Shown: positions 14,810 to 23,511 of the stretch, piece after piece
Position numbering within the stretch: the first letter of the stretch is position 1
How the letters are laid out: the number at the start of each line of letters is the position of its first letter
Assembly (NCBI GenBank): GCA_947630855.1
Contig: CANRJF010000033.1
Location: 1-32,399 of the forward strand
Length of the DNA: 32,399 nt
Source of the DNA: an uncultured Lachnospiraceae bacterium
GTDB taxonomy: Bacteria > Bacillota > Clostridia > Lachnospirales > Lachnospiraceae
Reading direction: 5' to 3'
Program-made: the position numbers and the translations under genes
The notes under the pieces: generated by a model
Seen by the model: only the letters and a program-made list of their open reading frames with translations
Database searches by the model: none
Told to the model about the DNA's origin: nothing

Positions 14810-17221
14810 TTAACGAATAAATTTCCTGACTAATATATTATTTCGGTAAATTATGCTTGTTATGATTACAACTAAGATGCCAACAATTAAGTACACCCCA
14901 TTTATCAAAAAACTATTAACGTATACAACATATTTTTCTGCTATAACAAAATAAATCACCCAATAAACAATAAACGGTGAAAGCACAACTCCACTAACGA
15001 TTCCCGCCAATATATAAGCGCTTCCCTCCATCACAAACTGCATCATCAGTTTATTTCTTGCAACTCCAATCCGTTGTAAATTTATAACTTCATTTTTCAG
15101 ACTTGTCATTTCATTGATAATAATATTAAAAAATCCGCCTAACACTATCAAAAGAATTACACACATCAGGAATAATATAAGCAATTTCAATTCCCTAAAA
15201 TAATCTTTGTTTTTCTCTGCCTTAGTTTTTGCGGATTCATAGACAAGTTCTTCTCCCTGCCCTATAATTTCTTCAAATTTCTTGTCCCATGATTCTCTAT
15301 TGGCTTCATTTACATTGAACATATACATATAATAATCACTTTTACCTGTAAAATCCTGCCATTCACTTTCCGGCAGAAAAATATTGGAACTAGCCTCCCA
15401 TTTACTTTGATAAGACAGATCATAAGGCAATGTAACGATTGCCATTACCTGATATTCCTTTGCTGCTCCTTTATCATTTTGTAAATGTACTGTATCCCCT
15501 ATATCCCAGCAGCTTTTTCCGGTATCTTCCAATCCCAGACTATCCAGTATGACATAATTTCCTTCCATAAATTTATCAATATCTATTTCACCATCCAAGA
15601 CATCCATGTAGCTTACTATCAGACTTTCAACGCCATACACATTTGTATACATATTACCTTTTTCATCACTGCTGGATGGAATATTCAATTCCTCAAACTT
15701 TGACGTTGCCGATGCATCTAATACAATATTCCTTGCTTCAACCGATGCTCCTCCATGTTCATATCCTCCATCCAATTCAAAAATATCGGCTAACTGTCCT
15801 GTTTCAAATCCTTGTCTTTTCCTATCATCACGCTCTGAAAAGGAAGATGAATGTATGACATAATCCGCTATCATTGTCTCATTTATATATTTCTCAATAT
15901 CAAATCCCTTGACATAGCTATAAATTCCATTACAAAGTAATACACCTAAAAACAACATAGTTGCTATAAGGACAAATCCTTTTTTATGTGCTCCCATTCT
16001 CCTCAATGTCATCCGGTATAATAAATTGGAACACCGCAGTCCATTTTTTCTCTTATATCTTTGTTTCCTTTTCGATTGATATATTCCCGTATGCTTTTGT
16101 ATTTGATTATAAATGCGGAATGTACATAATACCACCAAAAGAAAAGATAAAATTATTGGAATAATGATAACGCCTGGTGTAATATCTGCCGGCAGTTCCA
16201 ACGATACTGTCCGATTAATCAGAGGCAAAAATACTATTTTCGACACGGCAGTGCCACAGATAACAGCTAAGATTACGGCAAAAATATATATCATCTGCAT
16301 TTGAATAAAGATTATTTTTAACAGTTCTTTTCTGTTAACCCCCAAAATTTTAATCAAACGATAAAAAACGATATCGTTATTCAACGACACCTCATAAGTA
16401 TTTATAATCAATAGACATCCTATAAAGGCAATTAATAAAACAACAGCAACAGCAGCTATGTTCATGCCCAATCCAAATATATTCTTTAGTTCTATGTTGA
16501 CAATATATTCTGCGGTATCTACATCTAATGATGTTTCATTTATTAATTTTTCCGTCAATGCTTCAATGGAATGATTCTTTATATATAAAACTTCAACCAG
16601 AATCGGAAACTCTGTCTCATTTGCACCCTTCTGTATGTAATCATCCTTTTTCCCAGCATAATAGGACTCAGAAACCAAGATCAAATCTTTCACACTTGTT
16701 TTGCTCTCATAATATCCAACAATTGTAAACTCATCCTGTATAGCTTTCCCGGCAATCGTATATTCTATCTTAATATTAATTCCATCATGATATTCAAGTC
16801 CCCTTTTTTCCAAAAAATCGTCTGAAACAATGATTTCATTTTCACTTTCAGGCATCCTTCCTTCTATCGGAACACAATGCATCCATTCACACATAAGGTC
16901 TGTATAATATACAACCTCTGATAGAACATAATTTTTTTCATCTAAAATTGCACCAAGATGATATCCCTCACATGATTCCCTTACCAAATTTGATTTTTTT
17001 ACGGCATTCAAATCATCCTGGGAATATACATATATTCCGGCATCTCCTCCCCATGTTCTTTCATTCCGCAGATATTCGCCAAATGCTGCCTGTAATGAAT
17101 TGTAAATAAAACATGCTATAATTAGTAAAAGTATGCTAATGAACATTCCAAAAAAAGTGCAAAACGTACGGCTTTTTTTATATTTCATATTTCTAAAACT
17201 AATTTTCGTTATGATTGACAT
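14810..17221 (-). CDS. FtsX-type ABC permease, 803 residues
   Basis: A large two-module FtsX/MacB-type permease. A membrane helix near 22-43 follows the cytoplasmic start MSIITKISFRNMKYKKSR. A hydrophilic outside region (about 45-245) is followed by three helices (about 247-270, 305-330, 345-365), a cytoplasmic stretch rich in Lys/Arg, a second helix pair start (about 415-435), a second outside region (about 440-670) and three C-terminal helices. I chose ATG 17219-17221 because GGAGGG lies just before it; the TTG at 17236 overlaps that site. The ATPase gene follows after 15 bp. Upstream lies the kinase relic, not a regulator, so its present promoter is uncertain; a TATAAT at 17353-17358 (minus) is the best -10 seen. 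Confidence 0.85.
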   Translation of the reverse strand: MSIITKISFRNMKYKKSRTFCTFFGMFISILLLIIACFIYNSLQAAFGEYLRNERTWGGDAGIYVYSQDDLNAVKKSNLVRESCEGYHLGAILDEKNYVLSEVVYYTDLMCEWMHCVPIEGRMPESENEIIVSDDFLEKRGLEYHDGINIKIEYTIAGKAIQDEFTIVGYYESKTSVKDLILVSESYYAGKKDDYIQKGANETEFPILVEVLYIKNHSIEALTEKLINETSLDVDTAEYIVNIELKNIFGLGMNIAAVAVVLLIAFIGCLLIINTYEVSLNNDIVFYRLIKILGVNRKELLKIIFIQMQMIYIFAVILAVICGTAVSKIVFLPLINRTVSLELPADITPGVIIIPIILSFLLVVLCTFRIYNQIQKHTGIYQSKRKQRYKRKNGLRCSNLLYRMTLRRMGAHKKGFVLIATMLFLGVLLCNGIYSYVKGFDIEKYINETMIADYVIHSSSFSERDDRKRQGFETGQLADIFELDGGYEHGGASVEARNIVLDASATSKFEELNIPSSSDEKGNMYTNVYGVESLIVSYMDVLDGEIDIDKFMEGNYVILDSLGLEDTGKSCWDIGDTVHLQNDKGAAKEYQVMAIVTLPYDLSYQSKWEASSNIFLPESEWQDFTGKSDYYMYMFNVNEANRESWDKKFEEIIGQGEELVYESAKTKAEKNKDYFRELKLLILFLMCVILLIVLGGFFNIIINEMTSLKNEVINLQRIGVARNKLMMQFVMEGSAYILAGIVSGVVLSPFIVYWVIYFVIAEKYVVYVNSFLINGVYLIVGILVVIITSIIYRNNILVRKFIR

Positions 17222-17249
17222 CCTATTTCCCTCCAATCAAAGACCCCGC

Positions 17250-17310
17250 GGCAGTCCTTTTTTGTCAAAAACAATTGCCCTTCGTAGTTATTCTTCACAT
17301 TGATTTTTAT
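17250..17310 (-). pseudogene. Relic of a GHKL kinase 3' segment
   Basis: This 61-bp stretch matches kinase positions 12851-12912 with about four differences, one of them a single-base deletion. It encodes KINVKNNYEG and then shifts frame. Together with the kinase start copy at 17527-17570 it shows that a second copy of the kinase gene once lay directly behind the LytTR regulator and has lost most of its length. Confidence 0.85.
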
Positions 17311-17333
17311 TTTCCTTATCCATGTATGCCTCC

Positions 17334-17492
17334 TTAAAACTTAATATACAACATTATATCGCTATAAGCATCCTCCGTATCGGCGAATCGCTCTCCTTTT
17401 TGGAGAATGTCTTTTGAAGAGAAATATTTGAATTTTCCCATTCTTTCAAATAGCTCTCCGTCCTTTGCAAACAGAATACTGGGATATTCTTC
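17334..17492 (-). pseudogene. Gene fragment inside the kinase relic, possibly thioredoxin-like
   Basis: On the minus strand 52 codons free of stops end in TAA: EEYPSILFAKDGELFERMGK, then FKYFSSKDILQKGERF, then a short acidic tail. The composition and the pattern (strand, PSILF, KDGELFERMGK) look like a real protein C-terminus, similar to the last strand and helix of thioredoxin-like folds. A stop codon lies just upstream in frame, while an upstream stretch in another frame (QDIYEKNIP) would extend it, so a frameshift is likely. AAGGAGG and an ATG follow the stop and start an 11-codon frame that runs into the kinase relic. Family assignment is tentative. Confidence 0.4.
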
Positions 17493-17526
17493 TCATAAAT
17501 ATCCTGATGTTTCCCTGCATGCCTGC

Positions 17527-17570
17527 CACTATGATAATCTCATTTTTATTCATTTTCTCACCTGTATTTC
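17527..17570. repeat. 44-bp direct repeat, copy 2 (relic kinase start)
   Basis: Covers the stop of the LytTR gene, the 4-nt gap and the first nine codons of the relic kinase (MNKNEIIIV versus MNKIEIIIV in the intact gene). It matches 13969-14012 with one mismatch. Confidence 0.9.
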
Positions 17571-18274
17571 GTATCATAAATCACAAATGCTTCTTCCACG
17601 ATTTTTTTCCGCCTTGTTGACACCGGAATCTTATATTTCCCATACAGATATAAGTTACTCTTTTCCATCCTGTCAACTTTGGAAAGATTCACCAGATAGG
17701 AACGGTGGCACTGGACAAAAAGCTTTGTGTCCATTTCCGCTTCCCACTCTTTTAAGGATTTCTCGCTTCGGTAACTGATTTCCTTTGTACAGATAATCGT
17801 CTGCGCCCCGTCTGATGCAATGTAGAGTATATCTCTCTGCTGCAGCCTGTAAGGTATTCGGTCCCGGTACACTGTAATCTCCCCTCTGCCCAGCATACAG
17901 TTTCTCACATTATCCACCGCCTCGAAAAACTCCTGTTCCATAATCGGTTTTGTCACAAAACGAAAGGCTCCCACCTTATACCCCTCTTTCAAATACTCTG
18001 TCTTTCCCGTAAGCAATACGATTTTATAAGAAATTCCCCGCTCATTTAGTTCCCTTGCCGTTTCAATTCCATCCAATCCAGGCATTGTAATATCTAAAAA
18101 AAGCATATCTATTTCCCTCTCTGATTCTAACAGCTCCGTGCCGGAAAAAAAGTGAATGACCTCATATTCTATCTCCCGCATTCCGGCATATTTGTCCAAC
18201 AGATTTTTTACTATATCATGCACGCACTTTTCATCTTCACAAATGCCAATTACAAATTTACTCATCTTATCCAT
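17558..18274 (-). CDS. LytTR-type response regulator (AgrA/ComE class)
   Basis: A 238-residue response regulator. The receiver domain (about 6-120) has the acidic pocket ICEDE (11-15), phospho-acceptor Asp61 in FLDITMPG, Thr89-like residue in LLTG and Lys109 in VTKP. The LytTR DNA-binding domain follows (about 130-235; core YIASDGAQT, then FVQCHRSYLVNLSKVDR). It binds direct repeats upstream of target operons; a candidate target is 12673-12701. Its stop overlaps the relic kinase start region, and the intact kinase with the same flanking sequence now lies 3.5 kb downstream. AAAGGATG precedes the first ATG. Confidence 0.92.
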   Translation of the reverse strand: MDKMSKFVIGICEDEKCVHDIVKNLLDKYAGMREIEYEVIHFFSGTELLESEREIDMLFLDITMPGLDGIETARELNERGISYKIVLLTGKTEYLKEGYKVGAFRFVTKPIMEQEFFEAVDNVRNCMLGRGEITVYRDRIPYRLQQRDILYIASDGAQTIICTKEISYRSEKSLKEWEAEMDTKLFVQCHRSYLVNLSKVDRMEKSNLYLYGKYKIPVSTRRKKIVEEAFVIYDTKYR

Positions 18275-18342
18275 CTCACATCCTTTTCTTTTATTATCGG
18301 TCTATATACTTTAAAGCAAAAGGGTACACCTCTTTTACAAAC

Positions 18343-18393
18343 AAAAAGAGTCCCGAATCTCCCTGTTTGCAACGTTTACCCGAAACTCTTTTT
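18343..18393 (-). terminator. Terminator after the XRE-membrane gene
   Basis: On the minus strand AAAAAGAGT (18393-18385) pairs with ACTCTTTTT (18351-18343) over a 33-nt loop, followed by GTTTG. It separates the XRE gene from the LytTR regulator. Confidence 0.65.
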
Positions 18394-18430
18394 GAATGAA
18401 TTATTCAGTTATGTGTCAGTCAAATATTCT

Positions 18431-18931
18431 TTAGTTTTTGAGTTTTTGAAAAATTCTTATTTTATATGCTCTCACCCTGGATGCATATTTGCTGGTTATG
18501 ATGACTCCCACAATCATCATTCCAAATGTTATTCCCAGACACAAACCTCCCAAAAAATTATCCGCATGACCAGTAAAAAATAATACCATATATATCGCTG
18601 CTGCTATAAGTCCGCCAATAAAGAGTATATGCATCCGTCTTGTTATTTTCATCTTATCTTCGTTACCAAATTCAGCAACCTTTAATACAGTTTCTTCTAA
18701 TTCCTTATTCATTTTCTCGCCTTTCCTTTCTCCATCCAATAATTCTCTAAGTTCAACTTCATAATAATCTGCCATTTCAATAAGAATATCCAAATCAGGC
18801 AGATTGCTTCCCGTTTCCCATCTGGAAACGGTTCTGCGGGATACGTTAAATTGTTCCGCAATTTGTTCCTGTGTGAGATCCTTTTCTTTACGGAGTTCTT
18901 TTATAAAGCCTCCTATTTTAACCTGGTTCAA
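18431..18931 (-). CDS. XRE regulator with C-terminal membrane helices
   Basis: A 167-residue protein. Residues 4-60 form an XRE helix-turn-helix (IKELRKEKDLTQEQIAEQF, then NVSRRTVSRWETG), followed by a linker with MNKELEETVLKVAEFG and two membrane helices (about 101-119 and 126-147). Such XRE proteins anchored in the membrane are common in Firmicutes beside transporter genes. The start is the TTG at 18929-18931 preceded by AAAGGAGAG: the ATG codons at 18967 and 18970 overlap a TATAAT -10 box (18969-18974) and would not be transcribed. Likely role: repressor or stress sensor for itself or its neighbours; the target is unknown. Confidence 0.85.
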   Translation of the reverse strand: MNQVKIGGFIKELRKEKDLTQEQIAEQFNVSRRTVSRWETGSNLPDLDILIEMADYYEVELRELLDGERKGEKMNKELEETVLKVAEFGNEDKMKITRRMHILFIGGLIAAAIYMVLFFTGHADNFLGGLCLGITFGMMIVGVIITSKYASRVRAYKIRIFQKLKN

Positions 18932-18968
18932 TTCTGTTTTTCTCTCCTTTCCAAAAACAACATACATC

Positions 18969-18974
18969 ATTATA
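18969..18974 (-). promoter_or_regulatory. -10 box of the XRE-membrane gene
   Basis: TATAAT on the minus strand; the -35 region has no good match. Its position, overlapping upstream in-frame ATGs, supports the TTG start at 18931. Confidence 0.5.
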
Positions 18975-19158
18975 CCCCATATTTACAGGACACAAAGCGA
19001 GCAATGCCCTGTTTTCTTATATGAGACATTTCGTGTCTACTAAAATTCATACTTATTGGTTTTATAAAATATAGGTCATACTCCATTTTATCATAGCATA
19101 CAAAATAAGCAATAAACTTATCACGGTTTATAAAACTGTTACTGCATAGAAAGCTGTA

Positions 19159-19187
19159 TTGTATTACGCTGCTTCAAATGTTATAAT
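19159..19187 (+). promoter_or_regulatory. Promoter of the DUF3990 toxin-antitoxin pair
   Basis: TTGTAT (19159-19164), 17 bp, TATAAT (19182-19187), 41 bp ahead of the toxin start codon. Confidence 0.65.
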
Positions 19188-19228
19188 GAAACCGTTCAAA
19201 TATCATATTGCAATCCAAGGAGGTTCCT

Positions 19229-19927
19229 ATGAAAGACTCCGAAAATATAAAGGGAATTTGCTCCTGTCTAAATATAAGCCAAAATGACTATACTAATAAA
19301 ATCGTAACTCTTTATCATGGTTCAAAATCGGGAATTCGCGGCGCTATTGCACCCAAAAGCCGGAAACGCTGTGATTTTGGTAAAGGTTTTTATATGGGAA
19401 CTAACCGAACGCAGCCGCTTACTTTAATATGCAATTATTCTAATGCAAAAATATATACATTAAGCGTTAATCTGTCAGGACTTAAAATTCTTGATTTGGA
19501 TGCTGGAATAGACTGGGCGTTGTTAGTCGCATATAATCGTAGTAAAATGGAGCCTGTAAAACATTCAGCCATCTATAATCGTTTTGCACATTTTAGCAGA
19601 GACTGTGACATGATTATTGGAGATATTGCCAACGATAGAATGTTTGTCGTCCTGGACCGTTTTTTTAATGGAGAAATTACTGACCTTGCACTTATTAACA
19701 GTCTTTCGGCATTGAAGCTTGGCAGACAATATGCGGCTTTAACGGAAAAGGCCTGCAAACAAATAACAATTCTTGATGAGCAGGATCTTACAGAAAATGA
19801 CCGTGATAAACTAAAACTGGAAAGTGAAGCAAATCGTTCTAAAGGCATTGCAATGGCAGAGGAAATTTGCCGAAAATATCGCCGTGACGGTCGTTTTTTT
19901 GATGAAATATTAAAGGCTGGTGAATAA
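19229..19927 (+). CDS. DUF3990-family ADP-ribosyltransferase-like toxin
   Basis: A 232-residue protein of the DUF3990 group in the ADP-ribosyltransferase superfamily. The NAD-binding core is visible: IVTLYHGSKSGI (25-36, His30), then CDFGKGFYMGTN (48-59, Tyr55), then a strand with VNLSGLKILDLD and the later YNR (102-104). The C-terminal helix (about 200-232) is charged. The usual acidic catalytic residue is not obvious to me, so activity is an inference. ATG 19229 has AAGGAGG 5 nt upstream. The next gene begins one base after its stop and is the likely antitoxin. The cassette faces against the surrounding minus-strand genes, as expected for a mobile toxin-antitoxin unit. Confidence 0.8.
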   Translation: MKDSENIKGICSCLNISQNDYTNKIVTLYHGSKSGIRGAIAPKSRKRCDFGKGFYMGTNRTQPLTLICNYSNAKIYTLSVNLSGLKILDLDAGIDWALLVAYNRSKMEPVKHSAIYNRFAHFSRDCDMIIGDIANDRMFVVLDRFFNGEITDLALINSLSALKLGRQYAALTEKACKQITILDEQDLTENDRDKLKLESEANRSKGIAMAEEICRKYRRDGRFFDEILKAGE

Positions 19928-19928
19928 T

Positions 19929-20354
19929 ATGGAAAATCTTACACTTCAAAAGCGTCAACTCTGTGATATACAGGGACGGCTGTTTGAACTTGCACTAAAA
20001 ACCGGATTAGATTGTCCGTCATTTATAGAATTTTTTATGAACAGCAAAGCCGCCGCTGCCCTTGATGATGTCTACGACCGGCTGCAATGGGCAGGTGAGG
20101 AATATATTCTTGAAGAACTGGATGATGAGGCAGGCGGACTAAAAAAAGCCGGCACTACTTATTCAATGGAAGTAATGTACTGGACAGGGTATACCTACCG
20201 CTATTGGCATTACTATACAAATGAATGCAGCCGTGAAATATATAAAATCGCTGATGCTAAAACAATGAATGACTGCTGGCTTGGATTCCATACTTTTGAC
20301 GTTGAAATGGCCATTGATGATTTGAAAGAAATTTATAAGCAAAACACCCCTTAA
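19929..20354 (+). CDS. Probable antitoxin of the DUF3990 pair (DUF3791-like N-terminus)
   Basis: A 141-residue acidic protein. The first half (KTGLDCPSFIEFFMNSKAAA, then LDDVYDRLQWAGEEYILEEL) resembles DUF3791 proteins that are usually encoded beside DUF3990 toxins. The second half is rich in Tyr and Trp (YSMEVMYWTGYTYRYWHYYT) and may cover the toxin active site. ATG 19929 follows the toxin stop after one base, with GGTG as ribosome site 6 nt upstream, giving coupled translation. No DNA-binding motif is seen. The antitoxin role is inferred from pairing and order. Confidence 0.65.
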   Translation: MENLTLQKRQLCDIQGRLFELALKTGLDCPSFIEFFMNSKAAAALDDVYDRLQWAGEEYILEELDDEAGGLKKAGTTYSMEVMYWTGYTYRYWHYYTNECSREIYKIADAKTMNDCWLGFHTFDVEMAIDDLKEIYKQNTP

Positions 20355-20393
20355 AACCGGAGTATGAAAAATCCAGGGAATTAACATAGATAT

Positions 20394-20428
20394 AAAAGCA
20401 GCCTAAAGATTTCCTAAAGACTGCTTTC
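20394..20428. terminator. Bidirectional terminator between antitoxin and ABC permease
   Basis: AAAGCAG (20395-20401) pairs with CTGCTTT (20421-20427) over a loop that repeats CCTAAAG. It lies between two convergent genes; on the minus strand TTTTA follows. Confidence 0.6.
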
Positions 20429-20435
20429 AAACTGT

Positions 20436-22769
20436 TTATTGTGTGCTGATTGTTTCCACAACTGACATCCTGCAAATCTGGCGGAACGGCCCAATCACTG
20501 CAATTACCGCTGAACCCATCATCACAAAAGCAATGATACAAAATTCGGAAATCGGCATACTCCATATATCTCCCCACCGGGAAGTAATAATCTGCCCATA
20601 CAAATAATAATGGAGAGGCAGCCCTGCCGCAAGGCCCACGAAAAGTCCGCAGATAAGATACGTAAACGTCTCTGCGGCAACCATAAATTTAAGCTGGCGG
20701 ATACTAATGCCAATGGCCCGCATTGCTCCATACTGGTGTATTCTTGCAGACACGCTCATCCCCACGCTATTGACAATATGAAACACCGCAATCAGCGCAA
20801 TCACTGTCATAAAGCCATAGACAAACAATGCAAAGGAAAAGTAGACTGCCTTCACTTCCCTGTTGCTCTGGTCGGAAAAATTATAACTGCTTCCTGCCAG
20901 ACTGCGGATTTCTTCCACTGCACTGTCCGACTGGTCTTTCAACTGAATATCAAGAATGGTGTATCCATTTTCTCCCGTTAATTTGCGAAACAAATTTTCC
21001 GAACAGATGATGGTTCCTGTCTCTCCCCCAGCGTCAAAGGGGGCATAACTTAAGATGCCTGCTATTTTTACTTTTTGAGGGCCAAGTTTTGTCTCTATCT
21101 CAATTTCATCACCGGCTTCCCCCGAAAATCCTGCTTTTTCAACCAGAAGAACACCTTCCCCATTCTGCGCAGCTTCCATACTGCCCTGCCGCAAGTCATC
21201 TATGGCCCAGCCAAACTGATATTCCTCATAAGAAAGCAGCATTGCCTTTTTGGCTTCGCCGTGAAGCTGCATTGGCAAATCATACGCAAAACTCCTGCCA
21301 AAAATCCGTCTGACAGCGGGATTAGATTTCAAATCCGTAAATAACGAATCCGGTATATCGCAGAGATTCTCCTTACTGACCAGGGAAACATCCGGGGTAT
21401 AGGGCCTAAAGGGTGTCAGTGCATGCTGCATAAAATCAATGCCTGTACTGAAACTTAAAAACAGAATAATACTAAACGCAAAGGAAACTGTCATCAGAAA
21501 CAGGTTCTTTTTGCTCCCTGCCGCATGGTGGATTCCAAGAGCCGTTTCTATATGAAACAGTCTTGTATTTGCTGCCCGCTTTGCCGCAAACACCGTATTT
21601 CCATTGCCTGAAACAGCTGCCAGAGGTGAAACTTTTGATGCCTTTTTTGCCGGAGTCCGGCTTGCTGCAAGGACAGTTACCAGCCCAATCACAATGCCGG
21701 ATATTATGCCCACCCAGCTAATGCCAAAGCCCGGCATTTCCCCAAAATAAGCAGGACTGATATGTCTAAGCATATTACATAAAATCCAGATTATGACCAT
21801 ACTGACTGCCAGTCCTATGGGTATCGCCGTCTTACACCAGAGCAGAGCTTCCCTCCGCACAAACCGCCTTACCTGTTTTCCAGTGGCACCCAGACAGCGC
21901 ATCATTCCAAAAAATTCCGTGCGCCTTGCCACACTGCTGTTCATGCTGCCTAAAATCATCAGCATACCGGAAAAGGCAACCAATACTGCAAGAATCAATG
22001 CTACAAAATAAAGAGTCAAAATATAATTATCCCTGCTCTGCATAAGCACACCCAGCAGCTTTGCATTTTCTGCCACCTCATCATCCGAAAAGCCAAGCTG
22101 TTTTTTCATATGGTCAAGGGTGTTCTGTATTCTGCATCCGGGCATAAATTCTACAAAACAGACAAAATCTTTTTCCAGGGTTGCATCCTGAAAATTTGAA
22201 AGATAAACTTCCGTATTCATAAATATTCCAAAGGCATTGTTTTTTAGCATGTCTGAAGTATCCTCGATAAAGCCGGTGATTTGAAAAGTTAAAGGGCCCT
22301 TTGGCGTTGTTACTTCTAACGTATCTCCTGCCATTAAATTTTTCCTTTCTCTGACACTTTCAGAGACAAGAGCCTCATTTGCCTTCCGGGGAAAGTTTCC
22401 GTCAATCAGATGTACGGCGGGATACAGTTCAAAAAATTCCTGATCAAAACCACACAACACGGTCTGCGTTCCGTCTATTTTATAGTCCATGTCCAGCCGA
22501 TAGTTTGTCACAGCATACCGGGAGGCTGTTTTCACTTCGGGCCAGGCTTTAATCAATGCAGTTTTCTCTTCATCTAATCCTTTGAATGCCGCATGCCAGG
22601 CACCGTCAGACTGAATTGCCTGCTGTTTCTGGCTCATAAGAAACATATCAGCCATTCCAAAAATTGCAGAAATGAGAAAAACAGAAATCATAATACACAG
22701 CCTTGTCATACGTGTCTGTTTCCTGTGTATTTTTGCGGAAACAGGTATCAGGTCAAGATAATTTTTCAT
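20436..22769 (-). CDS. FtsX-type ABC permease, 777 residues
   Basis: A two-module FtsX permease of the macrolide/peptide exporter class. It has an N-terminal helix (about 23-45), an outside domain (about 46-250), three helices (about 255-280, 310-335, 345-370), a linker, a further helix (about 425-445), a second outside domain (450-650) and three C-terminal helices (655-680, 705-730, 745-768). Each module carries the conserved cytoplasmic loop around RCLGATGKQVRRF and RAIGISIRQLKF. The ATG lies inside the end of the ATPase gene (17-bp overlap), so the two are translated together. It is the last gene of a regulator-kinase-ATPase-permease operon. Likely resistance to a cell-envelope antimicrobial. 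Confidence 0.9.
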   Translation of the reverse strand: MKNYLDLIPVSAKIHRKQTRMTRLCIMISVFLISAIFGMADMFLMSQKQQAIQSDGAWHAAFKGLDEEKTALIKAWPEVKTASRYAVTNYRLDMDYKIDGTQTVLCGFDQEFFELYPAVHLIDGNFPRKANEALVSESVRERKNLMAGDTLEVTTPKGPLTFQITGFIEDTSDMLKNNAFGIFMNTEVYLSNFQDATLEKDFVCFVEFMPGCRIQNTLDHMKKQLGFSDDEVAENAKLLGVLMQSRDNYILTLYFVALILAVLVAFSGMLMILGSMNSSVARRTEFFGMMRCLGATGKQVRRFVRREALLWCKTAIPIGLAVSMVIIWILCNMLRHISPAYFGEMPGFGISWVGIISGIVIGLVTVLAASRTPAKKASKVSPLAAVSGNGNTVFAAKRAANTRLFHIETALGIHHAAGSKKNLFLMTVSFAFSIILFLSFSTGIDFMQHALTPFRPYTPDVSLVSKENLCDIPDSLFTDLKSNPAVRRIFGRSFAYDLPMQLHGEAKKAMLLSYEEYQFGWAIDDLRQGSMEAAQNGEGVLLVEKAGFSGEAGDEIEIETKLGPQKVKIAGILSYAPFDAGGETGTIICSENLFRKLTGENGYTILDIQLKDQSDSAVEEIRSLAGSSYNFSDQSNREVKAVYFSFALFVYGFMTVIALIAVFHIVNSVGMSVSARIHQYGAMRAIGISIRQLKFMVAAETFTYLICGLFVGLAAGLPLHYYLYGQIITSRWGDIWSMPISEFCIIAFVMMGSAVIAVIGPFRQICRMSVVETISTQ

Positions 22770-23448
22770 TGGTCATCCCTCCTAAATCAGTGAGAATCCC
22801 GTCTGATACCCGCATGATTCGGTCTACGGAAGCAGTCAGATTCTGGTTATGGGTAATCATCAGTATCGTCTGCTGATAGCGCCGGGAAGCCTGGGTAAGC
22901 AAATCTATCACATCCTGGCTGTTCTTTTTGTCAAGGTTTCCCGTGGGTTCATCGGCTAAAATCAGCTTCGGCTTAGTAATCAAAGCTCTGCCAATAGCAA
23001 CACGCTGCTGCTGCCCGCCGGACAACTGGCCCGGCAGGTGGTAACGCCGGTCAGCCAGTCCCAATACCTCTAAAATTTCATTAAGTTCCCCGGGGTCAGC
23101 CTTCCGATAATCCAAAAGAAGGGGGAACATAATATTTTGTTCCACTGTCAGTTCCGACACTAACTGAAAGGACTGGAACACAAAGCCAATATTCCGCCTC
23201 CTGAAAATCGTCCTCTTTTCCTCCTGCATGGAAAACAAATCCTGCCCGTCCATGCTCACATTGCCGGAAGTGGGCGTGTCCAATGCCCCTATACAATTTA
23301 ACAGTGTACTTTTCCCGGAACCGGACTCACCGATAATTGCTGCAAATTCACCTTTCTCCATTGAAAAAGATACATGCTTTAAGGCTTCCACCTTCACTTC
23401 GCCTTTTCCGTAAGTCTTGCATAAATTCTGTACTTTTAATATTTCCAT
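22753..23448 (-). CDS. ABC transporter ATPase (MacB/LolD-type)
   Basis: A 231-residue nucleotide-binding protein: Walker [10 protein letters not shown] (40-48), Q-loop in [10 protein letters not shown], signature LSGGQQQR (about 140-147), Walker [13 protein letters not shown] (about 160-171), switch histidine in ITHNQ. Residues 3-25 ([21 protein letters not shown]) are the typical start of the class. It drives the overlapping 777-residue permease and sits 63 bp behind the kinase gene, so the four genes form one unit. Confidence 0.92.
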   Translation of the reverse strand: MEILKVQNLCKTYGKGEVKVEALKHVSFSMEKGEFAAIIGESGSGKSTLLNCIGALDTPTSGNVSMDGQDLFSMQEEKRTIFRRRNIGFVFQSFQLVSELTVEQNIMFPLLLDYRKADPGELNEILEVLGLADRRYHLPGQLSGGQQQRVAIGRALITKPKLILADEPTGNLDKKNSQDVIDLLTQASRRYQQTILMITHNQNLTASVDRIMRVSDGILTDLGGMTNEKLS

Positions 23449-23511
23449 TTTGTCAGTACCTCCTTTTCAACAAAGATAACCCATCCAGCTTACTTTTTCG
23501 TGAATTTTACC

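Noticed and set aside
17407..17778. 123-codon plus-strand frame over the LytTR 3' end and the kinase relic
   Set aside because: It is the shadow of the LytTR gene and of relic sequence; no ribosome site, and cysteine/serine-rich composition typical of antisense frames.
10011..18274. A lantibiotic or bacteriocin biosynthesis cluster
   Set aside because: Transporters and regulators fit immunity or resistance, but there is no precursor peptide with a leader, no modification enzyme and no peptidase-domain exporter.
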